The notes below the pieces were generated by a model. The model saw only the letters and a list, made by a program, of their open reading frames with translations, was not told the DNA's origin and searched no databases. Made by a program: the position numbers and the translations under genes. A stretch of DNA of 64,000 nucleotides from Datisca glomerata (Eukaryota > Streptophyta > Magnoliopsida > Cucurbitales > Datiscaceae): the NCBI GenBank assembly GCA_003255025.1, contig QANY01011400.1:992001-1056000 (forward strand). The letters run 5' to 3'. Positions within the stretch are counted from its first letter, which is position 1, and each line of letters starts with the position of its first letter. Shown in pieces: positions 36,031-46,438 of this stretch.

Positions 36031-36698
36031 TAAAGGGGGATGATCACATCCTCCTATGTTTATGGCTGATTGGATCTTCTCAGGTCTGGGCTCTCACGCT
36101 CAGTTTATCCATTAGATTTTCTTTATCACTACTGAATTAATCGTAGCCGTAAGATCCATCCCACGGCTCTGCTTCTCTTCCTTTCCCTTTCTCATTTCCC
36201 ATGTGTCTCACTCAGCCATCAATTAAAAATATCCACTTGATGATTTTCTATGGTTCCGAGCCAATCAGTCAGAGCCACTTGGTGACCTATCAATCTATCT
36301 TGTCTGGGTCACTCACCTTACCCAATCAATTACAGCTACTTGATTGTCGGTCTGAACCTCTTTTTTCCCGTTATGTTGTTCTTTCCCGTTCCGAAAGTGA
36401 CGGCTCCCCATTCTGGCGAGGTCTCCCGCTTCAGTATTTTTTCCCATTCTGACGAGATCTCTCACTTCAGCATTCTTTCGCGTTCTGTCGTGCTGTCCGC
36501 TTCAGCGTTCTTTCCCGTTCTTATGAGATCTCCGCTTCAACATTCTTTCCATTCTGATGAGGTCTCCTGCTTCAACGTTCTTTCTCGTTCTGACGATGTC
36601 TCCCGCTTCAGCATTCTTTCCCGTTTAGACCCTAATCTTGCCATGTTCGCGATCCACGCGTCCTCTCAGAATTCGTTGGGTGGTTTTTTTCCTGTTCA
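35706..36698 (-). repeat. A-family LTR, third copy
   Basis: It starts TGTAAAGGATTTTTTCC and ends CCTGTTCA. It is homologous to the LTRs of element A and in the same orientation. It contains an (AAT)n microsatellite of about 19 units (35972-36028) and the ~36-bp tandem array (36363-36625). A polypurine tract follows on its right side (36699-36710), so it is the 3' LTR of a minus-strand element whose body extends right. No second LTR was found. Confidence 0.82.
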
Positions 36699-36819
36699 TT
36701 TCCCCCCCACTACACTCAATAAATTTCACTTATTGATGTGCAATGATTTGTCCTTTCTTATTATCTCGTTACGTTCTTCTATTCCCGTTCTTACTTTTAA
36801 GAAGATGATGCATGTAGAT

Positions 36820-37720
36820 ACCAGTCTTCATGGCTTAAGTCTTTTATAAGCTCATGGATCTGTTTTCAAATTCCTTTATAAAACGTCGTTTGTAGACAGT
36901 AAATATTCATGGACTTGAGTTTTTTAAAATTAGAGGCTCGTTTCTAATTTTCTTTAGAAAACGTCATCCGCAGACAATAAATCTTCATGGACTTGAGCTT
37001 TTAAGCTCAGGGTCCTGCTTTCCAATTTTCTTTAGAAAACGCCATCTGTAGACAATAAATCTTCATGGAGTTGAGCTTTTTAAGCTTAGGGGCCCGTTTC
37101 TAATTTTCCTTGGAAAACATCATCCGTAGACAAAAAATCTTCATGGACTTGATTTTTTTAAGCTCAGGGGCCGGTTTCCAATTTTCTTTAGAAAACGTCA
37201 TCCGTAGACAACAAATCTTCATGGACTTGAGATTTTTAATATCAGAGGCCTGCTTCCAATTTTCTTTAGAAAATGTTTTCCATAAACAACAAATCTTCAT
37301 GGACTTGAACTTTTTAAGATCAGGGTCTCGTTTCCAATTTCTTTTAGAAAACGTCATCCATTGACAACAAATCTTCATAGACTTGAGTTTTTTAAGCTCA
37401 GGGGCCCATTTCCAATTTTCTTTAGAAAATGTCATCCGTAGACAATAAATCTTCATGGACTTGAGCTTTTTAAGCTTAGGGGCCCATTTCCAATTTTCTT
37501 TAGAAAACTTCATCCGTAGACAACAAATCTTTATAGACTTGAGTTTTTTTAGATCAAAGGCCCGTTTCTAGTTTTTTTTAAATCGTCTTCCGTAGATAAC
37601 AAATCTTCATGAACTTGATCTTTTTAAGATCAGAGGCCCATTTCCAATTTTCTTTAGAAAACTTCATCTATAGATAACAAATCTTCATGAACTTGAGCTT
37701 TTTAATCTCAGGGGCTCGTT
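36820..37720. repeat. ~78-bp minisatellite, about 12 copies
   Basis: The unit contains aatcttcatggacttgagct, tttttaagctcaggggccc and ccaattttctttagaaaacg. Because 78 is divisible by three, one minus-strand frame (37513-37100) stays open and reads as a 26-residue repeat (MTFSKENWKWAPELKKLKSM). It is a by-product of the array, not a gene. Confidence 0.88.
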
Positions 37721-37726
37721 TCCTTT

Positions 37727-38065
37727 CGGGCTCTTGCTAGAGTTTCTCCCATTTTTTTGTTATGGGCTCATTGATAGAGTTTTCTCTTATTTATTTTGTT
37801 ATGGGCTTATTGATAGAGTTTCCCCTGTTTCTTTTGTTACGGGATCATTGATAGAGTTTCCCCCGTTTATTTTATTATGGACTCATTGATAGAGTTTTCC
37901 CAATTTCTTTTGTTACAGGCTCATTGATAGAGTTTCTCCTATTTCTTTTGTTACGGGATCATTGATATAGTTTCGCCCATTCATTTTATTATGGGCTCAT
38001 TGATAGAGTTTCCCCTGTTTCTTTTAATACGGGCTTATTGATAGAGTTTCTCCCCTTTATTTTGT
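37727..38065. repeat. ~38-bp minisatellite, about nine copies
   Basis: The unit is attgatagagtttcccctgt followed by ttcttttgttacgggctc. It directly follows the 78-bp array. Confidence 0.88.
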
Positions 38066-38070
38066 TATTT

Positions 38071-39074
38071 TCCTTCTCTCATACGTTAAGATCTGTGACA
38101 AGAATATTGTACGAGAACAATAACATAATAATTTAGTGAAATGAATAAGGAACGAGTATACCGTTTCCTAATTGCATCGCACGAGTTTGAGTTTGACGTT
38201 CTGCATTTGTTGGTAGAGTTGCTGTTGTTTCCATATTTTCTTTTTTTCTGAGAATGATGTGCGTGGAACCATGACCCCGTCTTGATTTCCTTATGAGAGT
38301 AGGACTTATGAACTGCCCCTCCCAAGGCCTTACGAACTTAGTTCCATTGTCGAAGAAGAGAGAGAGAGTTGACAGCATGTATGTTATCGCGTTACAAGTT
38401 TTGATTGAGAGCTCCAAATTGAATTCCATAGATTTCTTCAATAAGTAGACTTATGCATCTTCTTGATGATATAAGATTCACTGTATAGTTGTCTTCCAAT
38501 AAATATAGTTTAATTTCTAAAGTTGATCATTCTGCATAATCTGCTTTCCTAAGCAATCTTCATGAAAATCGTCATAACCATTTTTTACTCAACTCTTCTT
38601 TTCTTAGCGTTTCTTTACTGAGCTGAATTTCTTTCCTCAACTTCGTTTCTTTTCTGTTCTGAAGTTCTTTTCTCAACTTCTTTTCTGTTCTGAAGTTTAA
38701 AGTCTTACAAGTTCTTGGAACATATTCTGCTATGGAAGAAGTTGTTTTCAAATGGAAATTAAGGCTTGCAAATTTTACAAGAACTTGAGAATGGAATCCG
38801 TTCCCTCAAAGGAAATTTGAAGCTTAAAAGCTTCCAAGTGTTTAAGAACGGATCACAGTTGAAGAAGATTAAAATTTTTCTCAAGTCCTTGTGAACGGAA
38901 CACAATTTTTCTCTAGTACAAAGCTTAAAGAAGGAAACTCAACAAAAGTGAAATTACAAAAGTCAATTCTTTTCTCATTGATAAAGTGGAAAATGCAAAG
39001 AGAAAAGAAAAGCGCAAAATAGGGAGAAAAGAACATAAATGCAAAACTACAAAGATATTACACAAAAGATATGA
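38071..39074. other. Element B sequence downstream of its antisense gene, non-coding
   Basis: No domain is seen. Short minus-strand frames at 38086-38441 have no family features. A small direct repeat around cttttctgttctgaagtt lies at about 38640-38700. Confidence 0.4.
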
Positions 39075-40944
39075 AATGACTATTGTCTCAGGGTCAACGG
39101 TAGCATCTTTAGTGTTGGTAGCCTCACCTTTATTGGAGTTCGCCGTAGTAGTTTGGCCAGCAACAGCTTCAACAGGACTGATGACCACATCCTCCGTAGA
39201 ACCATTGACTTTAGCCTGGACCTTGGGAGGTAATTTCTGGGTGATGAACTGTCTCTATAGCCCAAGCTATAGATCATCTGCTCAGCTTCATCAAAGAGAG
39301 CTTCCTTCTCATTTTCCTCTACTGCCTCAACCTTAGCCTGTTCAGCTGCTTTCAAAGATTCTACTGTTTGAGATTCTCCACCTTCGCAACAGCTGCTTCT
39401 TGAGCCTACTTCTCCATGATTTCCCGTAGCTCAGCCTTAGTCTTCTTCAGCTGCTCGATCTCAGCCTGAAGTCCAGTAATGAAACCATGACTCTAAGTTA
39501 ATTCATTGTGGAGGTTCATCCCACCTGATCACGAAGGACATGGTGCTCTTCAAGGGCATTGTGATGAATAAGCCTACAAAAAGAAGAAAACAAGTCAAAA
39601 AGCACAAGTAGGAGTGAAAAGATGACAAATAGAATAGAACAGAAACTTGTGAATAAACAGGAGCTCAGTGAACTGACGAGTTCACCGACACTCATATTGT
39701 GGGTCGTCGTCGTGTCCGCGTCACACAGGATGCCCCAAATGACTATGTGGAAGATTGGGCATCATTTAGAAAGTTGATTGATGTTGTAACGGGAGGAGCA
39801 AAGATGTAACGCACCTAGAACAGACTCCTGTTGAACAGCTGGCAGAGGGGGAGTCGGAGGAGGAGTCACTGAAAGAACAGAGCCACCCTCTTTCTAAGTA
39901 GTTGGAACGAGGGGTGCTTGGGAAGAACTAGAACTATCCATCCTTGGATGGACATTCCTTCCCTCGATGTCACTACCATAGTACGTATCACTTATTCAGA
40001 AACTCCTTGAAATAGAGTTTCTTCTTCTTCATCCTCTCCTTCGGAGTCTATTAACTCAGAAGAACTTGAAACAATTGTACGAGGAATTGAACCAAAATGA
40101 GGAATGAAAATACCTCTAGGAAGCGTATAATGAGGTGATGATTGAGCAGATATTGAGATAACGGGAACCGGAGCAGATGTGGAGGCTACTCCAACTTCTC
40201 TTCTTAGATCGAGGAGCTCGTACCACTTTAGCTCTGGATAATGGTAAGCAATGGCAATCCTTTCTTTGAGCACCCTTGTTGCGAAAGGCTTCTTGTTGGC
40301 TTGTTTGTCTGTACAACCAAAAGAAAATGGAACATTAGCAAACAGAAATACATCAAGAAACAGAAGAAAGAAAATAGAGAAAATAAAAAGGGAAATGAGC
40401 TCCAGCAACTTACTGAAAATTTCCCAATTCTTGGGAATTATCCAGTGGCCATCACCGCTTTAATTGCCACAAATCAGGAGAGCGTCTCATTCCTATCATT
40501 TGTCTCCCTTTAGAAGCTTTGTTATCAATGGTCCTTTTTTTCTCGGTTGAGGAGCCAGGTAATAGCTATCGTCTTGGTGTTTAACTATGTACAGGTATTG
40601 GAGTTCAGTTATGTCTAAACCTAGGATGTACCGCCTATTCATGGCCTCAAAATAAAGGACTATCCTATATGAACTCGGGGTAAATTGGGAGGGGGCTAAA
40701 CGGTAAGTAGAGAAAAATTCCTGAAAAAGAAGTGAGATGGGAAATTTGAAGCCTACTGCTATGTACATTAGATGAATGGTAATTTCGTATGGAGGTATAT
40801 AGGGAACTCCCAGTGACCCACTCTCTCTTAAAGCACAGAGAACATCAGAAGGAAAGGCATTTTGATGAGTAGTCATAAACTACAACACCTCAGGCTCCGT
40901 TCTAACTAGGGGGTAGTGGGTTGAAAATGGAGCTTATTCTCCAT
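39075..40944 (-). pseudogene. Antisense ORF (aORF) of element B
   Basis: It is the homologue of 9177-11275 in element A, again antisense to its host element and close to the 3' LTR. Exon 1 starts near 40944 and includes MTTHQNAFPSDVLCALRESG, PPYEITIHLMYIAVG, LAPSQFTPSSYRIVLYFEAM and NRRYILGLDITELQYLYIVK (40876-40496). A donor AAATTTTCA/GTAAGT lies near 40415 and an acceptor TTGGTTGTACAG near 40312. Exon 2 reads DKQANKKPFATRVLKERIAI and then a Ser- and acid-rich linker (IDSEGEDEEEETLF). After about 39500 a coiled coil (AEIEQLKKTKAELREIMEK) matches the one in A. The N-terminal domain resembles PF04195 proteins. Stops in exon 1 and in the coil suggest decay. Confidence 0.65.
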
Positions 40945-41040
40945 AACTCAGAAAAATACAGGAAATGCAGATAAGAAGGAGAGATGGAAAACTTACGAAA
41001 TTGAAAGTGAAGGATGAAGAAAGAATGAAGACAAAGGTCT

Positions 41041-41047
41041 TTAAATA
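41041..41047 (-). promoter_or_regulatory. TATA-like box of the antisense gene in element B
   Basis: The minus strand reads CCTATTTAAAG, 103 bp before the ATG at 40944. It matches CCTATTTAAGG before the homologous gene in element A. Confidence 0.5.
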
Positions 41048-41087
41048 GGTCGCGGACATGAAGAAGAATTTTAATTCATTTCATATA

Positions 41088-41574
41088 CGCTGAAAAGATG
41101 TAATGAAAGGACGGTTAATGTCCTCGAGTACAAAAATGTTCATCTAAAATGCATGAATGAAAAGGTGCAGTGGAAATGTATCGTTACGACTACTGATAAA
41201 TAAGGAAGCGACAACTAGCAAAAGAAGCATGTGTAGTCTGCAAAAGGTAAGTTCAGAAATCGTGCCGCATGTTTTAATGAGTATCAAGAACGAAAATGGG
41301 AAGATGTAATGGCGGAAAGCAGTAATCATCACTAAGAGAAAGTTGCTTGAGAACCGCATTACATATTTCCAAGAAACATTTATAAATGGAAATAGGAAGA
41401 CGTAATAGCAAAAGAAATGGAAAAATCACCACTGACAATAGATGATCGAAAAGTAGCCTAGAAAGCTACGTCACATATTTCCAAGAAGCGCGTGAGAACA
41501 GAAAATGGTAGACGTAACGTCTGAATAAGAAATGGTAATCATTACACTTCAACGAATAAGATTTTATTGAGTGT
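41088..41574. repeat. Degenerate ~100-bp repeats before the 3' LTR of element B
   Basis: Three to four diverged copies share gaaaatgggaagatgtaatg and ttacatatttccaagaa, at intervals of roughly 96-113 bp. Confidence 0.5.
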
Positions 41575-41586
41575 GATGGGGGACAA
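41575..41586 (+). other. Polypurine tract of element B
   Basis: GATGGGGGACAA lies immediately before the LTR start TGAACA. The preceding bases (ttttattgagtgt) match the corresponding region of element A. Confidence 0.75.
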
Positions 41587-42788
41587 TGAACATTCAAATC
41601 TAACCATACACCTGGCATGATGTAGACCGAAGAATCAATTAAGGAACAGATGGAATATGGGTCGTAGGATCAGCCAAACGGTTATAAAGGAGATTTTGAA
41701 AGATAATATTCTCCGAAAATGTTTATCAATTCCTTATTGTTTACTACGAAATAGGAGGCTTTATTATTATTTAATTATTTCTTGCATGTACTAGTCAACT
41801 GTACGTGCGCTGCATGTATTGAAAAAACCAACAATAAATAATATGTACAAAAATATGAATATAACTACACATAAAAATATTTGATCACCTTCTGACATGT
41901 TATATCAAATACTAAGAATTCAATCTATTAAATGTTGATGATATTTTTTGTTAAACGTTTTGTGGTTCTATATAGAGTTACTAACTTTTTTAATTAATAT
42001 CTCAGTTTCACGTGTTCCTAGATACTACAATTTGGTTGTTGATCGTATTGTGAAGTTGACCTCTACTTCGGTTCCTTTTCGTATCTGGTTTGATGTGATT
42101 CCTCCTGTTGTTTTGATTTAGTTCTTATATTTTATTCTTGTGAATTAATTTTAATATTAAATTCTTCATTTATATAATTCTTTGATGTAATTCGATTTAA
42201 TATAAAGTAATTTATCTCTGAATTTTTTACAACTCATATATTTTTAATAATTTGAATAGTAAATGCGATTTTGGTATAGAGAATATCAGGAGATATATCA
42301 ATTTATAATTCTATATAATAGCGAGGTCATGTGTCAAAAAATATTTCCCCCTCTTAGTCTCATTTATATATATTATAGACTTAGAAAAGGCTTAAAAAGA
42401 TTTGAAGTATTAATTTCAATATCAAATTATTCACTTATCCAATTCTTAATAAAATTCAATCTATTTGAACTAATTTGTCTCTTAATTTTTCATAACTAAT
42501 ATATTGTAAATAATTGACATGATAAATTTAATTTTAGTAAAGGGAATAAAAAAGACTTATCAATTTGAAATTCCATATAATAGTGAGGGTAATTTTTGTC
42601 TAAAAATATTTCTCCCCCCTAAGCTCCATTTAGAAGTAGTAGTGATATAGAAGCATGTACAACCTGAAAAATCAATTGAACACAAGCAACCAAAAGCTTT
42701 TCGAGTCATTATTCTCTCATTCTCCCTCTCATTAAATTATCTTTATTATTTTGTGATAGATTTTCCCTCAACGGAAAAATTCTTTACA
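41587..42788 (+). repeat. 3' LTR of element B, interrupted
   Basis: The parts 41587-41790 and 42646-42788 together match the 344-bp 5' LTR. The intervening 855 bp are a Helitron. Confidence 0.82.
41791..42645 (-). mobile_element. Non-autonomous Helitron in the LTR of element B
   Basis: On the minus strand it begins TCACTACTACTTCTAAATGG and ends GTACAGTTGACTAG, i.e. 5' TC and 3' CTAG. It is inserted between A and T with no target duplication. About ten bases before the 3' end is an imperfect hairpin (ATACATGC, loop AGC, GCACGTAC). Comparison with the intact LTR at 25541-25884 shows the empty site. It encodes no Rep/helicase. A short region near 42090-42480 repeats similar AT-rich motifs. Confidence 0.82.
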
Positions 42789-45622
42789 CTTACATTAATA
42801 ACTTGTGGATTTTGTGTCATGAATGAAAGTGTTGACTCATATTTTTTTTGTTATTATAAGTGTTATTTAATTTTTTGTATATGTCACGTACATATTTTTT
42901 TACTTAGTTGTTTTATGGTGTTATTAGTCCAATTATTTTATTTTAGATAGATAAGGAAATCCAAAGTTTTTTTCCTCGTAAATAATTTTTTTGTTTCAAA
43001 TAATTAATTTATTATTTAACCATTAATATATAATATTTTAGAAAAGAGTGGAATGATATAGAAAATTATGATTAAACTAACTTAGTTATAAACTTAATTA
43101 AGTTTAAAAATGACTAAAAAACTATAACATTCTAAATGGTTAAATGCTACCGTTTATGTTTTTTTTAATGTTTGTTCTTGTGCTATTTATGTATTTTTTT
43201 TCTTAATAATTGCTCATTCTTGTTGAAAGCCCATAGAAAACATGTGGAAAAAAACCCCACAAAACGAATTTTTTCATAGCACTTAATTAACTTTTCAAGA
43301 TTATACCTGACTATTTGGTTTGGTATTAGAAAATCTTGGAAATAGATCCTTTTGTTGGATCTAACTGGGGGATATGATCATCAAATCATAATCATTCATG
43401 ATGTCACGCACGGTTAGATCACTTCGGTAAAAATGTCAAGGTGAAAATACATAACTTTAGTTTTCTTTCTTTTTTATTTTACTTTTTATCTTTTCTTTAA
43501 AACTAATCTAAGAATGGACGGTTTAGATTAAACATGATTATCTCACGTTCATGAATAGAAGAAAGTATATATCCTAGAAAATCTACATTAAATATGTGTT
43601 TCCTCTAGGATACGGAACGGTTAGTTGGTGGTAGATGCGTTCATTGAGCAATTTAGTTTGATTTTAAATGAATTTTCAACTAAAATCCAAAGTAGTCGAT
43701 ATCTTCATGGAAAATTATAAAGAAGACAAGTTACAAGGTGTCAATTAAAGCAAGTCACCAGGGCTCAATTTAAAAAATGAGCGAAAATTTTTTAAATTAC
43801 AGAAATTACAAATTTCAAGAATTGTGAGAATTTTTACAGGATACAATAATAATTTTATGTATTATAAGTAAATGTTAAAAATATGTTTTACATGTGACGT
43901 TCGAAACTTAATTAACAAGTTGTATGCATTAGTGGGGTCATGAATTATTAATAATAGATTAAATATCTAATATTTAGATAATAAAATAAAGAATTAACGA
44001 TGAGGTGAAGTAACGAAATTTATTTGCATTAAGATGGGATAATTCTTATTTTTATTGCTTCTTGTTTAACGATTTGATTGATTTTTAATACGAAAAATCT
44101 GAAGCCAAATGATTTATTCGGGTTTGAAAAAATAAACCAAATGAAGATCAATGTTATATTTTTAGGAAAATTCTAAAAAATGCACGCTTCAACTTTACAC
44201 TTCCTATCATTTTTAACTTTGCTTTTATTTTTATTTATAGCTCTGAGATTACATTTATAATTCAAAAATAATATTCTGTCCAAATAAATTGACGGTGCCG
44301 TTAATAAACCAACTACACACTTCGCCATTTTCCGTTTTCACCCGATTGGAACTCTACCATTTTCTTGTTTGGTAGCACGTACTATACAATACTAAAAACA
44401 TGACAGTATTATTTTAGTATTATCCGGCATTTGGTAAAAATATGGAGCCCATAGTAGCTAATACTGTGGGGCTCTTTAGTCTCACCTACATGGGATAATT
44501 TAGTCTCCTCCTATAGAGGGACTACACCGGACTAAGAAAAACAAAGCTGTTTTTTAAATTTATATTTTAGAATGATTTTTTAAATGATTTTTTTTTAATT
44601 TTTATCTTACAGGAACTTCATTCACTAACAAAAATAATTTATGAATTTTCGAAAGATACGAAATTAGTTATTTATTACTTAATTTTACCAACTTTTAAAG
44701 TCATTTACTATTTTTTTCTTTCTTTTCTAAATTTTTAAAGCCTCTCAATCTTATGAGTGGTTTAGTGATTATTTATATATTTTAAATGACTTATTTTGTG
44801 TATTAAAAATTCAATAATTTTTTTTTCCAATTTCAATGTTTATAACTATAAATTATCACTATCTTAAAGTTTGCGGGTATAATTGAATTTACATTTTTAG
44901 TCAAAAAATAAGGAATTTACAGTGATAGCATGAATTAAAAAATTTATTTTATAGTTCATGCTGTAAAATAACATGTTAATGAATTTCAAATAAGCTTTTA
45001 CGGTTCAAATCATGACAAACAAGTACTATAACGTGCCAAACATTGTATAAATGTTATAGTTTTTAACTAATAAAGCACCAAACACTGAATAGTATTATTT
45101 AATCCAGTACAATATAGTACAGTATAGTCTGACAGATTTAGTACAGTACTATTCAATTCACTTGCAATCTGCGCGTTTTACCTTGTGGCACGTCTCCTTC
45201 ATTCGTTTAGACCACTCCTTGAAGGAATAAAAAATAAAATGGACAATCACCGACAAAAATTTATGAAGACGGTAAAGAAAATGAAGAACAATCAAAAGAG
45301 ATAGAGTGACAGATGTAATAGAATTGATTGTGTGGGTAAATAATTACGAACCCACCACCACCTTAGGTCATCCCGTACGAGAAGTATATGTTCTCGAGCT
45401 TCCGATGCAATAAAATTTATTATGGTCGTATATTCTTAGAACTCATATCACATTCACAAAAATGAAAATGGTGTTATCGTCGCCCAACACGAACCATCGA
45501 ACGCTTCTTCCTAAGCCATAAGGTCTCGGACACGATTCGTGAGATACAAAGCGCTAAGAGAACCATGAAGTGTCGTCAGAGATTTTTATAGATGGGAGGC
45601 TTTCATCCCTCTAAGTATTCAC
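42789..45622. other. AT-rich intergenic DNA with possible MITE remnants
   Basis: No gene was recognised. Bases from about 44360 to 45160 look like a decayed MITE: gtttggtagcacgtactata near the left corresponds to an inverted gtttggcacgttatagtact near the right. A TAGGAAAATT end at 44163 may pair with the inverted end at 52316. Confidence 0.4.
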
Positions 45623-46410
45623 TGTTGGATCTTGCGAGCTTTATTGAGTAAAGTTAAATGATGGTGTGAGTGAAATGAAAATAAAGAAGCAGAAGAAAAA
45701 GTGGGTAGCCTTATCGGCAAAATCCCACATTGCTAAGATGAAAGCAAGAACTGTATTATTTAACTCCCAACTTCCACACATTGACTCTCACACACGCCAC
45801 TGCCGTCGTCCAGTATGACCCGGTTTAATTCAGGTCACGGATAGGGCATTGCTTCAATTAATTTTTATCACATGTTTAATAATGTATAGCAACAGTTGAA
45901 GGCTAAAATTGCTTTGACCCAGTCACCCATGAGGTGGCAGCCACATGTAATCTAGGAAGAGGGCCGTTTCCAAAGGGAAACTGTCCACTTCGCCCATATG
46001 GAGATATGAGAGGGCAATATCCCTCCTCCATATATATAGTATAGGAAAATCGTCTAAATATGATACAATTTTTTGTCAAAATTTCTATAGTTTTTCTGAG
46101 TCAGTAAAGGTGAGAGAAATATGATTCGAGTTCTGAGAAGATCGAAGAATTTGTTTGCTTCAATCACGGTACTTGTATCCTGCAAGGATGTTATTCATAG
46201 TCTCTAAGCAAACAGTGAAGGGTGAAAATTAATCTTTAGGACATTGCTACAATAAGCCTCTACCGAATTAATTTTTTATTTTCTCATTTTTAATTGTCTG
46301 TAATTTTCATTTAAATGTTCTGTAATCGTTCGGTTGTAATTGTTCATTTGTAATCGTTCAGTTTCAATCGATACAAATAATTATTAGAATATTCCTCTAT
46401 GGGTCCAGCA
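45623..46410 (+). repeat. 5' LTR of element C
   Basis: It matches 50880-51559, for example in aaaaagtgggtagccttat. It is about 100 bp longer, mainly through sequence around 45840-45960 that is absent from the right copy. Confidence 0.88.
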
Positions 46411-46438
46411 ATCTAAAGATGAAAATTTTATTCTACCG

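Larger units (their letters stand above)
36699..38070 (-). mobile_element. Truncated internal region of the third A-family element
   Basis: About 50 bp next to the polypurine tract match the same position in element A (8660-8710). Two minisatellite arrays follow. The junction with element B sequence is somewhere near 38070-38100 and was not resolved. Confidence 0.5.
25541..42788 (+). mobile_element. Element B: Ty3-gypsy (Tat-like) retrotransposon broken by nested insertions
   Basis: LTRs at 25541-25884 and 41587-42788 match. The second is interrupted by an 855-bp Helitron; without it the lengths are 344 and 347 bp. Order on the plus strand: LTR, primer-binding site, gag and protease remnants, start of RT (to 27659), foreign insertions (27660 to about 38070), antisense gene (about 40944-39075, -), degenerate repeats, polypurine tract, LTR. 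The remaining RT, RNase H and integrase are missing. Five bases outside each end (TGTAC and CTTAC) are only partly alike, so the target duplication has decayed or is absent. Confidence 0.8.

Noticed and set aside
37100..37513. 137-residue frame with a regular 26-residue repeat
   Set aside because: The protein repeat is produced by a 78-bp minisatellite whose length is a multiple of three. The DNA repeat continues on both sides beyond the frame.
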